Positions 34,256 to 45,156 of a DNA stretch of 64,000 nt are shown here, piece by piece. Position 1 is the stretch's first letter. Each line of letters begins with the position of its first letter. Source of the stretch: Leuconostoc mesenteroides subsp. mesenteroides ATCC 8293. GTDB lineage: Bacteria; Bacillota; Bacilli; Lactobacillales; Lactobacillaceae. A program made the translations under genes and the position numbers. The stretch is taken from assembly GCF_000014445.1 (NCBI RefSeq), contig NC_008531.1, positions 1,147,001-1,211,000 of the forward strand. Reading direction: 5' to 3'. Below the pieces are notes generated by a model, which was not told the origin of the DNA, did no database searches, and was given only the letters and a program-made list of their open reading frames with translations.

Positions 34256-35878
34256 CTAGTAAAGTTCATTTACTTTGTCCTGAATACTATCATTATTAAT
34301 GAATTCATCATACGTCGTATCAACGCGATCAACAACACCCTTTGGTGACACTTCAATAATATGATTTGCCGTAGTTGCTAAGAATTCATGGTCATGCGAA
34401 GTCATAATAATTGAACCCTTGAATGCGATTACCGCATCGTTAAGGGACTGAATTGACTCCAAATCCAAATGATTTGTTGGGTCGTCCATCAATAGCACAT
34501 TAGCTTTGAGCAACATCATCTTCGCCAAAACAATGCGGACTTTTTCGCCACCGGATAACACATTAATTTGTTTTAAGGAATCATCACCACGGAACAGCAT
34601 TTGCCCGAGCATACCACGTAAACTGGTGTTATCTTTTTGGTCTTCTTCCGCAAAATCACGTAACCAATCCAAAATAGTTACATCTTGATTATCGAAGTTA
34701 TCATTTAAATCTTTAGCAATATAGGATTGTGACGTTGTAACACCCCAAGAAACGGTCCCCTCATCTGGTGCCATCGTACCTGCTATAATTTGCATCAACG
34801 TAGTGGTTGCTAAATCGGAACGTGATAAAATAGCAATTTTATCGTTTGGTCGACCAATAAAGGAAATATTGTCTAATACTTTTTCGCCGTCAATTGTTTT
34901 TGAAACGTTTTCAACGCGAACCATATCATTCCCGAGCTCACGATTAATGGGGAAATTAATGAATGGGTATTTTCTTGATGAAGGTTTAATATCATCTAAA
35001 GTAATTTTATCTAATTGCTTTTTTCGGGCTGTAGCCTGCTTTGATTTTGAAGCATTAGCTGAAAACCGAGCTACGAAATCTTGCAACTGTTTAATTTGTT
35101 CTTCCTTCTTAGCATTTTGTTGAGAAGCTAAGCGTTGGGCCAATTCAGACGATTCACGCCAAAAATCATAGTTTCCAACAAAGGGTGTAATTTTTCCAAA
35201 ATCAACATCCAAAATATTGGTTGAAACAGCGTTCAAAAAATGTCGATCGTGGGAAACAACAATAACTAAGTTCGGAAAATCAGCCAGAAAATCTTCTAGC
35301 CAATTAATCGTCTGTACATCCAATCCGTTGGTTGGCTCGTCTAAAATCAAAATATCTGGATTACCAAACAAGGCTTGCGCAAGCAGAACTTTCACTTTAT
35401 CATTTTCAGTTAGCTCACCCATCAAGGTATCGTAAACACTATCGCTAATACCCAGCTTGCTCAACAATTGACCAGCTTCAACTTCAGCATTCCAACCATC
35501 TAGCTCTTCAAATTCCGCACCCAAATCAGCAACACGCACACCATCTTCATCGTTAAAATCCGGCTTAGCATAGATAGCGTCCATCTCAGTTTTAACTTCG
35601 TACAATCGCTTATGACCTTGGATCACCGTATCTAAAACCGTAAATTTATCAAATGCAAAGTGATCCTGCTGCAAAGATGACATTCTCTCGCTATCACCGA
35701 TTGAAATGGTTCCTTCAGTTGGTTGTAGTTCTCCTTGCAATAACTTCAAAAAGGTAGACTTACCAGCGCCATTAGCACCAATAATGCCATAAGTATTACC
35801 GGGTGTTAATTTCAAGTTAACATCTTGATAAATTTTAGGCCCTGAAAAACTAAAACTCATATCTGAAACTGTAATCAA
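34256..35878 (-). CDS. ABC-F family ATPase (YkpA/YbiT-like)
   Basis: 540 residues with two ABC ATPase domains and no membrane helices: Walker A GANGAGKS (about 34-41), signature LTENDKVKV (degenerate) and Walker B ILILDEPTNGLD in the first; signature LSGGEKVRI and LLMDDPTNHLD in the second, with the charged ABC-F linker between them (about 230-300). These proteins act on ribosomes. The start is TTG 35876-35878 with GGAGG 8 bases upstream; translation from the TTG at 35893 would include the Shine-Dalgarno. Confidence 0.9.
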   Translation of the reverse strand: MITVSDMSFSFSGPKIYQDVNLKLTPGNTYGIIGANGAGKSTFLKLLQGELQPTEGTISIGDSERMSSLQQDHFAFDKFTVLDTVIQGHKRLYEVKTEMDAIYAKPDFNDEDGVRVADLGAEFEELDGWNAEVEAGQLLSKLGISDSVYDTLMGELTENDKVKVLLAQALFGNPDILILDEPTNGLDVQTINWLEDFLADFPNLVIVVSHDRHFLNAVSTNILDVDFGKITPFVGNYDFWRESSELAQRLASQQNAKKEEQIKQLQDFVARFSANASKSKQATARKKQLDKITLDDIKPSSRKYPFINFPINRELGNDMVRVENVSKTIDGEKVLDNISFIGRPNDKIAILSRSDLATTTLMQIIAGTMAPDEGTVSWGVTTSQSYIAKDLNDNFDNQDVTILDWLRDFAEEDQKDNTSLRGMLGQMLFRGDDSLKQINVLSGGEKVRIVLAKMMLLKANVLLMDDPTNHLDLESIQSLNDAVIAFKGSIIMTSHDHEFLATTANHIIEVSPKGVVDRVDTTYDEFINNDSIQDKVNELY

Positions 35879-35995
35879 TGTAAAATCCTCCAATTAAGTT
35901 ATGTAAAATAGTATCTCCAGAGTTCATTATTATCTGTATGCTTTGAGCAATAACTATTAAACACAAAGGTAAAATATCCTATACCAGTGTAACAG

Positions 35996-36024
35996 AAAAA
36001 GTGCGAAATATCGCACTTTTTCTA
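35996..36024 (-). terminator. Terminator of the 36042 gene
   Basis: AAAAAGTGCGA/TCGCACTTTTT hairpin, flanked by A- and T-runs, directly after the stop of the four-helix membrane protein gene. Confidence 0.8.
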
Positions 36025-36041
36025 GTTATTCATAACACTAA

Positions 36042-36479
36042 TTATACTTTCAAGTTTCCATCAACTGAAACTTGTCCATCATTCTTTGTCTCACTTTTTA
36101 AATCACGGAATCCGTTTTCAACTGGAATTTGATTTTCATCCGGGTCATCACGTGTATCTCCGAAAAAGGTGAATAAACTTAGTACAATGTACATTAGTCC
36201 AAAATAAAATCCATACTGATGAGATACCAAATGAAGTAATAATGTTGAAATTCCAGAGAATACTGCAGGCAAGGCAAATAAAATGAGAGGTGATAGCCCA
36301 CGCTTACGCACACTATACCCAAGATATAAAGTATAAAGACCATTAATGATTAGATAAAACCAGATAACTTTATGTAAACCACTCACACTGAGTAACTTAC
36401 CAATAAATGGTAGTACCAAACCAAGCATAAACGCTGCAAGCCACTGATACCCGTAGTATTTTTTGAATATCTTCAGCAT
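36042..36479 (-). CDS. Hypothetical membrane protein
   Basis: 145 residues, not recognised. About four hydrophobic helices (roughly 12-30, 38-56, 64-84 and 88-106) are followed by a charged cytoplasmic tail rich in Asp, Glu and Asn. It lies 48 bases after rsmE and may be read as the last gene of the lepA-rsmE chain, with a terminator following. Confidence 0.75.
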   Translation of the reverse strand: MLKIFKKYYGYQWLAAFMLGLVLPFIGKLLSVSGLHKVIWFYLIINGLYTLYLGYSVRKRGLSPLILFALPAVFSGISTLLLHLVSHQYGFYFGLMYIVLSLFTFFGDTRDDPDENQIPVENGFRDLKSETKNDGQVSVDGNLKV

Positions 36480-36527
36480 TATTTCACCACCTATAGTTAT
36501 CTCATTTATTTATTATATTATAACGAA

Positions 36528-37265
36528 TTAATTTAGTTCACGCAACACGCTAATCGCTGACATTGCATAGAGTGGCGCTGTTTCAGCTCTCAATATTCGA
36601 GGACCCAATCCAGCTAATTCAAAATTCTGCAATCGTAATTCCTCAATCTCATTTTCTGTTAGACCACCTTCAGGACCAAATACACAGATTAGTTTTTCTC
36701 CAGATGGAACAGCCGAAACAGCCGCTATTAGTGCAGCACTTTCTCCATCACGAGCTGATTCTTCCCAAGCAACAAGTCCAGTATTTTTAGGCATTTGGAT
36801 AGTATTTTGCCACGTGGTAAAAATAATTTCTGGAACAACCAAGCGATGTGCTTGCTCTGCTGCAGCTTGCGCTATTTTATTAAATCTTTTGACTTTCTTT
36901 TCTTGTTGCTTTCGCCAATCGGCAACTGTTCGTTTCATTGAGGTGAAAACGATTGTTTTGACACCAAGCTCTGTTGCTTTTTGGATAAACCAGTCAGAAC
37001 GATCATTCTTTAGGGGAGACACGACGAGTGTTACATCAATTGGTAACTCAACATTTGAATAATATCGATCGATCACTTTGATATTCATAACCTCGTAATC
37101 AATTAAAGTAACTTCTCCAAGGCAGATTTCCAAATTATTACTAACAAATTCAGCTTTTGACCCCACTCGAGCTCTCAAAACTTTGCCAAAATGCTTAAAA
37201 ATATCATTGTCAGCTGTCAAGCGAATCGTATCATTAATTGGTTCGTTTAGAAAATAGCGTTGCAT
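36528..37265 (-). CDS. rsmE: 16S rRNA m3U1498 methyltransferase
   Basis: 245-residue SPOUT-class enzyme with a deep trefoil knot. N-terminal PUA-like domain (HFGKVLRARVGSKAEFV), then KNDRSDWFIQKATELGV, AAAEQAHRLVVPEI and the SAM-binding knot FGPEGGLTENEIE and LGPRILRAETAP. Its start codon shares a base with the stop of prmA (TAATG), a common pairing. Confidence 0.95.
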   Translation of the reverse strand: MQRYFLNEPINDTIRLTADNDIFKHFGKVLRARVGSKAEFVSNNLEICLGEVTLIDYEVMNIKVIDRYYSNVELPIDVTLVVSPLKNDRSDWFIQKATELGVKTIVFTSMKRTVADWRKQQEKKVKRFNKIAQAAAEQAHRLVVPEIIFTTWQNTIQMPKNTGLVAWEESARDGESAALIAAVSAVPSGEKLICVFGPEGGLTENEIEELRLQNFELAGLGPRILRAETAPLYAMSAISVLRELN

Positions 37266-38155
37266 TATTTAGAATCCTTTTTTGCAATGAATGCATGCCA
37301 GTCACTCATTGTTGTGTGTTGAAAAATTTTATATCCCGCTTGTTGTAGCTGTTGTTCAATCGACACTGAAATAGCATCATAGATTCCAGAAACCAAGAAA
37401 TAGCCACCTGGCTTCAGGCGTGACCACGTCTGTGGAATAAGGCGTTCAATAACGTCAGCTAGAATATTAGCAACAATCAAGTCTACAGGCTTATCGATAG
37501 CAATTGACTCCAGTAAATCACTAGTTACCACTGTAACATCATTGGCCACTGGGTTTAACGCTAAATTTTCTTTAGCAACATTCACAGCCATCTCGTCAAT
37601 ATCTGTTGCTAAAATACCTGCTACACCGAGTTGTTTTGCAGCGACGGATAGTACTCCTGAACCCGTACCCACGTCTATCATGCTTTCTCCGCCACGAACG
37701 ACAGTTTCTAGCGCTTGGATCATTAATCGTGTTGTTTCATGAACTCCTGTTCCAAAAGCTAACTTAGGATCCATAATAATTGGATATTCATCTTTTTGAG
37801 CTGCTACAAAGTTTTCCCATGAAGGTACAACAGTAATGTGTCTTGTTATGCGGGTGGCATGATAATATTGTTTCCAGTTGTTTTCCCAATCTGATTGTGC
37901 CACGTCATTTAATGTAATAGTTGCAGGTGATGCATCAACCCCAAGCGTCACTAAGTTATCCAACTGTTCTTTTATCCGACTAACAGTGTTAGGTAAAGAT
38001 GCATCGTCTTCAAAATAAGCTGTCACTGTTACTGGTGAAATATCATCAACAATCTGCACACCCTCAGCGCCGGTTGACATCAATATATCAGCAATTGGTT
38101 CAATGCCATCATTGTTCGTCGCAACGGTGAGTGCTTGCCATTTATTGTTCGTCAT
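37265..38155 (-). CDS. prmA: Ribosomal protein L11 methyltransferase
   Basis: 296 residues. The N-terminal substrate-recognition domain is followed by a class I SAM domain: DPKLAFGTGVHETTRL, DVGTGSGVLSVAAKQLG (SAM loop) and DLIVANILADVI. It overlaps the MDR oxidoreductase gene by 14 bases and rsmE by 1. Confidence 0.95.
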   Translation of the reverse strand: MTNNKWQALTVATNNDGIEPIADILMSTGAEGVQIVDDISPVTVTAYFEDDASLPNTVSRIKEQLDNLVTLGVDASPATITLNDVAQSDWENNWKQYYHATRITRHITVVPSWENFVAAQKDEYPIIMDPKLAFGTGVHETTRLMIQALETVVRGGESMIDVGTGSGVLSVAAKQLGVAGILATDIDEMAVNVAKENLALNPVANDVTVVTSDLLESIAIDKPVDLIVANILADVIERLIPQTWSRLKPGGYFLVSGIYDAISVSIEQQLQQAGYKIFQHTTMSDWHAFIAKKDSK

Positions 38156-39212
38156 ACTTCACCACTACTTTTCCAATCATGCGACCAGCTTCAACTTCTT
38201 TCGTAGCAGCACGAATATTTTCTACAGACAGCCCGTGATAAGTCTTCGACAGTGTCGTCTTGATTTTATTCTCATCAAGTAAACGCGCTACCTGATTAAG
38301 TGCATTCCCTTGAGACTGCATATTAACGCCATAGTTCCCCTTCGCAAACATGAACACCCAGCTAAACTGTGCGCCAATGTTCTTCAAAGGCCCCATATCA
38401 ATTGGCTCCGTCGTTTCAACAATTGATGCAATTCGTCCAAATGGCTTAATAACGGCTGTTGCAAGTGGCCAATAATAATCCGTATTTTGTAAAATCGCAA
38501 TATTATCAACTTTATCGTGCTGAATCTTTCTCATCTGCTCGTTCAAATCTTGATGGTAGTCTAAGATATAATCAGCGCCAAGTGACTTAACCCAAGTAAC
38601 AGACTCGGTGCGAGATGCTGTAGTGATAACTGTCATCCCGATATACTTTGCTAATTGAATTAATACAGATCCAACACCACCAGCACCATTCACAATCAAA
38701 ATTGTGTGCCCCAAGGCACTGTTTTCCTCAAGATCATAACACAACGCTTCATGTAAGATTTCGTAGGCTGTAATTGATGTTAACGGCATAGCCGCAATTT
38801 CTTCATCACTCAATGAAGTAGGGGCATGGCCGACCAGTGCTTCATGAACAACTTGAAGGTCAGCGTTAGAACCGGGTTTCAATTGCGCTCCAGCATAGTA
38901 AACTTTATCACCAACGCTGAAATGTTGAACATTTTGACCAACTTCTACAACCACGCCGACTGCGTCAAAACCCAAAATACGAAAAACGCCATCATGAGTA
39001 TAATTGGCTCTCATTTTTGTATCCACCGGATTGACAGAGCTGGCCAAAACTTTAACTAGTAATTCATCTTTATCCGGTTGTGGTCGGGGAATAACTTTTT
39101 CCACAAAAGCATCCGGTTGATCAATTAATAGAGGCCGTTCAAATCCAATGGCACGCATTTTATGACTTTGACCAAATGGCCAAATGTTTTTTATTTTGTC
39201 TAATAAATTCAT
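38142..39212 (-). CDS. Zinc-type alcohol dehydrogenase-like / quinone oxidoreductase (MDR family)
   Basis: 356 residues. Medium-chain dehydrogenase/reductase with GroES-like N-terminal domain (SSVNPVDTKMRANY, LGFDAVGVVVEVG) and an NADPH Rossmann domain (NGAGGVGSVLIQLAKYIG). The catalytic-zinc Cys/His set of true alcohol dehydrogenases is missing, so a quinone or enone reductase role is likelier. A short extra N-terminus of about 18 residues precedes MRAIGFERP. It overlaps the previous gene by 4 and prmA by 14 bases. Confidence 0.85.
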   Translation of the reverse strand: MNLLDKIKNIWPFGQSHKMRAIGFERPLLIDQPDAFVEKVIPRPQPDKDELLVKVLASSVNPVDTKMRANYTHDGVFRILGFDAVGVVVEVGQNVQHFSVGDKVYYAGAQLKPGSNADLQVVHEALVGHAPTSLSDEEIAAMPLTSITAYEILHEALCYDLEENSALGHTILIVNGAGGVGSVLIQLAKYIGMTVITTASRTESVTWVKSLGADYILDYHQDLNEQMRKIQHDKVDNIAILQNTDYYWPLATAVIKPFGRIASIVETTEPIDMGPLKNIGAQFSWVFMFAKGNYGVNMQSQGNALNQVARLLDENKIKTTLSKTYHGLSVENIRAATKEVEAGRMIGKVVVKYDEQ

Positions 39213-40000
39213 TCTGATAACCCACTATTTAAAATATTATTCAGCGTTTGTTTCGATACTTGATAAATTGGTTTAAAGTTTTCATGAGTATACAACATTG
39301 TTATTGTCATATTTCTCGTCGCTGAGGTTGGCATGTCATCCTTCAAAACACTTTGCCAGTTTTCAGCGATCATAGCATACTCAACTAAGCGCAACTGTTC
39401 AGCAGATAATTTGCTTGCCTCACTAGATTTCTTTTGTAATTGTTTTTCAACATATCTTTGAACTTTTTTCTGACCAGCAGGCAAATCAATAGGTGTTACT
39501 TGATATTGAACCTTTGCGTTATGGTATCGATCATACCTTATTTTTGTGATTTTATAGTTACGATCACGTTGTAAGGTCTTTATATATCGTTGCGATAAAT
39601 CGCTTATGACTTGTTTCTTTTGATACTTATGGCCATCAAAAGTAACTGAATCTGCCACTTTAGCGCTGCTCTTCCACGCTTTGCCAACACTAGTAGCAAT
39701 TTCTGTTTGCCACGCTGTATTGGTTAAATGTACAACCTGTTTGGTGCGTTTGTCATCAGAATGGCCTGTCAAGCCAAATTGTAACGCGATCGCTGCATCT
39801 TTTTGAAGAGTTTTCACACGGGTCTCTTGCGAGATGCCATCAAAATTAAAAACAACTCTGGCAACTGTCAGACTAACCACTAACAGCATAACCAGTACTG
39901 AACAAACTGTTAGGATTTTAACTTTACGATTTGTTGGTTTTGACTGCTCGGATAAATTGCGTGCTAATCTAGAACGCTTTGTGTTAGTTTCCTCGGGCAT
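39209..40000 (-). CDS. Hypothetical single-pass membrane protein
   Basis: 263 residues, not recognised. A basic N-terminus ([10 protein letters not shown]) is followed by one transmembrane helix at about 29-49 and an external domain rich in Lys, Gln and Ser. The start is inside the end of lepA: two ATGs (40009 and 40000) lie 3 and 12 bases after GGAGG (40013-40017), so the choice is uncertain. The overlap with lepA implies coupled translation. Confidence 0.75.
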   Translation of the reverse strand: MPEETNTKRSRLARNLSEQSKPTNRKVKILTVCSVLVMLLVVSLTVARVVFNFDGISQETRVKTLQKDAAIALQFGLTGHSDDKRTKQVVHLTNTAWQTEIATSVGKAWKSSAKVADSVTFDGHKYQKKQVISDLSQRYIKTLQRDRNYKITKIRYDRYHNAKVQYQVTPIDLPAGQKKVQRYVEKQLQKKSSEASKLSAEQLRLVEYAMIAENWQSVLKDDMPTSATRNMTITMLYTHENFKPIYQVSKQTLNNILNSGLSE

Positions 40001-41846
40001 ATTGGGCATCGTCCTCCGTTTTAAGCACAGCCATGAAAGCTTCTTGCGGTACCTCGACTGAACCAACAGACTTCATACGTGCCTTACCCCTTTTCTGCTT
40101 GTCGAGCAACTTCGCACGACGATCAGGATCACCCGTATGAATTTTAGCCGTGACATCCTTACGATAAGCTTTAATGTTTGTACGAGCTAATATTTTAGCG
40201 CCAATAGCTGCTTGCACTGGAATTTCAAAGTTTTGACGTGGAATGATCTCTTTTAGTTTAGAAGTAATAATCCGTCCTCGTTCTACAGCAAAGTCACGAT
40301 GAACAATGAAACTCAGGGCATCGACCTTCTCACTATTTAACAGAATATCTATTTTGACCAAGTCGGATTGTCTGTAGGATGATAACTCATAATCAAGTGA
40401 AGCGTAACCACGTGTGCTCGATTTTAGTTTATCAAAGAAATTGAAAATAATTTCGGACAAAGGCATGTAATACTTGACATTGACACGCGTGTCATCCAAA
40501 TATTCCATTGTGTCAAATTCACCACGTTTGCGTTGCGCAAGTTCCATAACAGCACCAACGTAATCATTAGGCACCATAATTTGGGCATGCACATAGGGCT
40601 CTTCAATGTATTTCACTTTGGGCGTGTCTGGCATTTCGGATGGGTTTTCAATCTCAATAGTTTCTTCATCATTAGTTACCACTCGATAAGTAACAGACGG
40701 AGCAGTTGTCACCAAGTCCAAATCAAACTCGCGCTCTAGTCGCTCTTGAATGACATCCATGTGTAGCAAACCCAAAAAGCCAACTCGATACCCAAATCCT
40801 AGTGCTTGTGAAGTTTCTGGTTCAAATGTTAACGCAGCGTCATTGAGCTGTAGTTTTTCCAAAGCTTCCCGTAAATCCGTGTACTTAGCGTTGTCTGAAG
40901 GATATAGACCAGAATAAACCATAGGTGTCATCGGTTGATATCCGGATAATGGTTCACTGGCTGGATTATTCACTAGGGTAATTGTATCACCAGAATGTGT
41001 CGTATGAATGTCCTTAATAGCTGCTGTTAAGTAACCAACATCCCCCGCCATCAAGTAATCACGTTTCTGAGCATTTGGAGACATCACACCAACTTCCGTG
41101 ACCTCATATTCCGCACCAGTGTTCATCATACGAACCTTGTCACCAGGCTTTACAATGCCTTCTCGTACACGCATGTTAACAACCACACCACGATAAGCAT
41201 CGTAGGCTGAATCAAAAATCAAAGCACGTAGTGGTGCATCGATATCACCTTGCGGTGCAGGTAAATCGGTAACAATTTTTTCCAGCAGTTCTGGAATACC
41301 AATGCCTTGTTTAGCTGACGCTAACACTGCCTCTGAAGCATCAATGCCAATAACATCCTCAATTTCCGTACGAACCTTTTCGGCATCCGCCGCCGGTAAA
41401 TCAATTTTGTTAATTACAGGTAGAATTTCCAAGTCATTATCTAGGGCCAAATAAACGTTAGCTAACGTTTGTGCTTCAACGCCTTGAGAAGCATCAACAA
41501 CAAGTATAGCCCCTTCAGCAGCTGCCAATGCCCGCGAAACCTCATAAGAGAAATCAACGTGTCCTGGTGTGTCAATCAGATGGAAAATGTAGGTTTCACC
41601 GTCTTTAGCGTCGTAATGAACTTCGACCGCATTTAGTTTAATCGTAATTCCACGTTCACGTTCTAAATCCATCGTATCCAGTAATTGATTCTGCATGTCA
41701 CGTTCAGCAACAGTATGTGTCTGTTCCAAGATACGATCAGCTATGGTTGATTTTCCATGGTCAATGTGTGCAACAATTGAAAAATTACGTATGTGTTTTT
41801 GTCGTTCTTTAAGTTCATTCAAATTTAATTCTGTCATAATTGGCAT
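39984..41846 (-). CDS. lepA: Elongation factor 4
   Basis: 620 residues, translational GTPase that back-translocates or remodels stalled ribosomes. G1 [10 protein letters not shown]3 DTPGHVDF, G4 NKIDLP and G5 region [12 protein letters not shown] are present, and the C-terminal domain with [16 protein letters not shown] and [11 protein letters not shown] is LepA-specific, setting it apart from EF-G and TypA. Two close start ATGs are possible (41846, 41837). First gene of a chain lepA-membrane protein-MDR-prmA-rsmE. Confidence 0.96.
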   Translation of the reverse strand: MPIMTELNLNELKERQKHIRNFSIVAHIDHGKSTIADRILEQTHTVAERDMQNQLLDTMDLERERGITIKLNAVEVHYDAKDGETYIFHLIDTPGHVDFSYEVSRALAAAEGAILVVDASQGVEAQTLANVYLALDNDLEILPVINKIDLPAADAEKVRTEIEDVIGIDASEAVLASAKQGIGIPELLEKIVTDLPAPQGDIDAPLRALIFDSAYDAYRGVVVNMRVREGIVKPGDKVRMMNTGAEYEVTEVGVMSPNAQKRDYLMAGDVGYLTAAIKDIHTTHSGDTITLVNNPASEPLSGYQPMTPMVYSGLYPSDNAKYTDLREALEKLQLNDAALTFEPETSQALGFGYRVGFLGLLHMDVIQERLEREFDLDLVTTAPSVTYRVVTNDEETIEIENPSEMPDTPKVKYIEEPYVHAQIMVPNDYVGAVMELAQRKRGEFDTMEYLDDTRVNVKYYMPLSEIIFNFFDKLKSSTRGYASLDYELSSYRQSDLVKIDILLNSEKVDALSFIVHRDFAVERGRIITSKLKEIIPRQNFEIPVQAAIGAKILARTNIKAYRKDVTAKIHTGDPDRRAKLLDKQKRGKARMKSVGSVEVPQEAFMAVLKTEDDAQYARGN

Positions 41847-41931
41847 TTTTTTCTTTCAGTTTTCTATCTATTTAATTTTACCATAAAGCCTCACGTTACT
41901 TTTCGAAAATGACACCGCTATTTTAGCAAAA

Positions 41932-41962
41932 TAAAAAAGCTAGGCTATTGCCAAGCTTTTAA
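41932..41962 (-). terminator. Terminator of the oxidoreductase gene
   Basis: AAAAGCT-GGC/GCC-AGCTTTT stem with one mismatch, followed on the minus strand by a T-run, downstream of the 41966 gene. Confidence 0.75.
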
Positions 41963-41965
41963 CTT

Positions 41966-43018
41966 TCATGAAAATTTAACGACGTGCGGTCCTTTTTCTT
42001 TCAACCCTGCAGACAGTATCTTCATTACAGTAATCATGTTTTCATCGGAAACAAGTTTTGGCATACCTTTGACCAGTGTGTTATAAACAGAATCATAGAC
42101 TCTGCCATAATCACCCTGAATACTAGGTATGTATTTATCAATGCGATCACCACTCTGATTGTAGTATACCAAGTGTCCATAGTTTTGTGGTGTGTCAACG
42201 CCAAAACGCGCGTCTCCAGGCATAACACCAGTTTTAAGGTCATTTTCCTGCTCATCAACCTCATACTTAATAAATGTACCTTGTGTTCCACGCAGTTGCC
42301 ATTTTGGATATTGGATTGTTGCTAATTCTGTGGTTTGAATTGTTGCTTTAAAAGCTTGTGGATAAAAAAGGTTAACCTCAATTTGGTCGTCTACAGGACT
42401 ATTCAGTAAGCGAGTAGAACGTATATCGTAGGCTGCTGAATTTGGTGCACCAAAGAGACTCACAATTTGATCTACCAAGTGAACACCATGCCCGAATAGC
42501 GATCCGTCGATTTCATTACCATTCGATTGTCCGTCATTAGGTCGATAATGGTCCATATGAACCTCAAGATCAACTAAACGACCGAGGTACCCATTTTGAA
42601 TAACCCGTTGAACTGTCAAAAAGTCACTATCAAATCGCCTACTTTGAAATGACATCAAAAATAACTTTTTATCATAAGCAATATTGACCAAATCACGAGC
42701 CTCGATATCACTAGCAGCCATTGGCTTGTCAACCATAACATTTTTTCCAGCCAACAGTAGTTGTTTTGTCACCTGATAATGGCTGGCTGAAGGCGTTACA
42801 ACAACCACTAGATCGATGGTTTCATCTTCAATAATGTCATCAATATCTGTTGAAAATACAGTACCAGTAACTTCTAACTCAGATTGCTCTGTTGGCCTTT
42901 TCCCAAGTGTAGGTGTTACTACACGGCTCACGTGAAACTTATCTTGCCGTAACTTTAAATAAGGTAAATGATAACGATTTGTGCTTTTTCCAAAACCAAC
43001 GTAAGCAATATTCAACAT
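41966..43018 (-). CDS. Gfo/Idh/MocA family oxidoreductase
   Basis: 350 residues. The N-terminal Rossmann loop YVGFGKSTNRYHLPYL, the conserved DKPMAAS (equivalent of EKP, catalytic Lys) and GHGVHLVDQI (His) mark the family, with a C-terminal alpha/beta dimerisation domain. The members oxidise or reduce sugar-like substrates with NAD(P); the substrate is not deducible. It lies 43 bases after glyS and has a terminator behind it. Confidence 0.88.
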   Translation of the reverse strand: MLNIAYVGFGKSTNRYHLPYLKLRQDKFHVSRVVTPTLGKRPTEQSELEVTGTVFSTDIDDIIEDETIDLVVVVTPSASHYQVTKQLLLAGKNVMVDKPMAASDIEARDLVNIAYDKKLFLMSFQSRRFDSDFLTVQRVIQNGYLGRLVDLEVHMDHYRPNDGQSNGNEIDGSLFGHGVHLVDQIVSLFGAPNSAAYDIRSTRLLNSPVDDQIEVNLFYPQAFKATIQTTELATIQYPKWQLRGTQGTFIKYEVDEQENDLKTGVMPGDARFGVDTPQNYGHLVYYNQSGDRIDKYIPSIQGDYGRVYDSVYNTLVKGMPKLVSDENMITVMKILSAGLKEKGPHVVKFS

Positions 43019-43061
43019 AATGACCTCCTACTTTCTAGTGACGACCTATTATTTAATAATT

Positions 43062-45119
43062 TTACTTAATGACAATTTGTTCTAAATCACCCAATTCACT
43101 AATTAAGCGATGAATTACATTCAGTTGTGCATAGCGATTGTTTTTAACAGCTGCATTCTCGGTGTTAACCATTGTAGCTTCAAAATAAGTTGAAATAGGA
43201 GATTGTAACCCAGCCAATGTTGTATATACCTCGTCAGCACCTTCTTTTACTAAGTGGCTTAAGTTCAGTGCATACGTTGCCTGATACAATTCTTTTTCAG
43301 CATCATTTTCAAATAGAGATGGATCCACGCTATCATTGGTTAACTGCTTCACTGCTAAGCGATCGACACGTGTCAGTGATTCAATCACATCACGGAAATC
43401 ATTATCTTTACTATGAGCAGCGAGTACATTAATACGATCTATGAGGTAAACAACGTCAGTATTTCCTGAGCGACTAACTCCTGCAGATACCAAATCTTGG
43501 CGAACACCATCATCCAATGTTAACTTACGCACGCGATCTAAGATAAACTCCAGTACAGCTGTGATATCAGCCGCAGCAACTTCTCCCTGTGATTGGGCAA
43601 ACTGAGTTAATACCGGTTTCAAAGCAATATGCCAGTTTTTTTCCTGTAACGTTCTTACGATACCTGTTGCTGCGCGACGTAGTCCATAAGGATCATTTGA
43701 ACCGCTTGGTGTTAAGTCAGCTGCAAAGAAAGTTACAATAGCGTCTAGCTTATCGGCAACTGCTAGTACAGCACCAATATCTGACTCAGCAATTTTTCCT
43801 GTTGCTGAAGTCGGCATATAGTGCTCTTTAATTGCTGCAGCCACAGCGGGATTCTCACCAAATAATTTAGCATAGTGTTCACCCATAATACCTTGCAATT
43901 CGTCAAACTCACCAACCATACCGGTCATTAAGTCGAATTTATAGATTTCTGCTGCACGGCTCACGTTAGACAATTGTTGTTCATCAAAATTCAGTGATTG
44001 CGCTAGTGCCTGAGCCAAAACGCCAGTTCGTTGCATATGTTCATAAACAGTACCAATTTTTTCATGGAAAACCAATTTTTTGACCTTTTCCATGTAGTCA
44101 GCAATTGTTTTAGTTTGGTCTTCTTTGTAAAAGAATTCTGCATCCTCAAGACGAGCAACCAAAACTTTTTCATTACCAGCAATAACATTATCCAAATGCT
44201 CTTTGTTCCCATTACGTACTGATAAGAAATGTGGCAACAATTTCCCGTCATGATTAGTAACAAAGAAGAAACGTTGGTGTTCGCGCATTGATGTGATTAA
44301 TACTTCATCAGGAATTTCCAAATATTTTTTATCAAAAGTACCAGCAAATGCCGTTGGCCATTCGACAATATTATTAACTTCTTCCAGCAAATTCTGTGCT
44401 GCATCAGTGTCTAATTCTAATGACCAATTGTTTTGTTTAGCAATTGCCGTCAGTTGAGAACGGATTGCATTTTTTCGTACCTCAGCGTTAACTACAACAC
44501 TTGCTGATTCGAGTTTACTTACATAATCGTCAGCAGAAGAAATTTCAACATGTTCATTTGACAAAAAGCGGTGTCCTCTTGTAACACGACCAGTTTGAAC
44601 ATCTAATACATGAAAATCAACGACTTCCTTATCAAACAAGGCGACAAGCCAGCGAATTGGTCGCACGTACAAGAAAGCATTATTCGCCCACTTCATGTAC
44701 GTTGAGAACTTCATCTCTGAAACCACCTCGGCACCAATTTTGACCAAGATATCCTTGGCAGGAACACCTTCAGTATGCTTTGTTAACCACACATAGCCGT
44801 CTCTTGTTTCAAAGTCATCTGGTGTTGCACCTTGACCGCGTGCAAATCCCATTGCTGCCTTAGTCCACTCACCATTGGCATCTTTTGCTCTTTCAATTGA
44901 CGGACCACGCTTTTCTTCACTCAAACTTTCTGATTTTTCCGCTACATCGGTTAATTCAACCGCCAACCGACGTGGAGTTGAATAAGGATTAATGGCACCA
45001 ACAGTCAAGCGATGCTCAGCTAAAAAGTTTCTTGTTCTTTCAATTAATTGATTTTCTGAGCTTGTGACCAGATGTGCTGGCACTTCTTCAAGACCAATTT
45101 CTAATAAAAATGTTGACAT
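43062..45119 (-). CDS. glyS: Glycyl-tRNA synthetase beta subunit
   Basis: 685 residues, with the LLEIGLEEVPAHLV start, RRLAVELTDVAE, KFSTYMKWANNAFLYVRPIRWLVALF, the HD-like domain and the C-terminal DALR-type anticodon-binding domain. Forms the alpha2beta2 enzyme with GlyQ. It follows glyQ by 37 bases. Confidence 0.96.
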   Translation of the reverse strand: MSTFLLEIGLEEVPAHLVTSSENQLIERTRNFLAEHRLTVGAINPYSTPRRLAVELTDVAEKSESLSEEKRGPSIERAKDANGEWTKAAMGFARGQGATPDDFETRDGYVWLTKHTEGVPAKDILVKIGAEVVSEMKFSTYMKWANNAFLYVRPIRWLVALFDKEVVDFHVLDVQTGRVTRGHRFLSNEHVEISSADDYVSKLESASVVVNAEVRKNAIRSQLTAIAKQNNWSLELDTDAAQNLLEEVNNIVEWPTAFAGTFDKKYLEIPDEVLITSMREHQRFFFVTNHDGKLLPHFLSVRNGNKEHLDNVIAGNEKVLVARLEDAEFFYKEDQTKTIADYMEKVKKLVFHEKIGTVYEHMQRTGVLAQALAQSLNFDEQQLSNVSRAAEIYKFDLMTGMVGEFDELQGIMGEHYAKLFGENPAVAAAIKEHYMPTSATGKIAESDIGAVLAVADKLDAIVTFFAADLTPSGSNDPYGLRRAATGIVRTLQEKNWHIALKPVLTQFAQSQGEVAAADITAVLEFILDRVRKLTLDDGVRQDLVSAGVSRSGNTDVVYLIDRINVLAAHSKDNDFRDVIESLTRVDRLAVKQLTNDSVDPSLFENDAEKELYQATYALNLSHLVKEGADEVYTTLAGLQSPISTYFEATMVNTENAAVKNNRYAQLNVIHRLISELGDLEQIVIK

Positions 45120-45156
45120 GAGTTATTCTCCAATATTGATTTTATCTCTGTTACTA

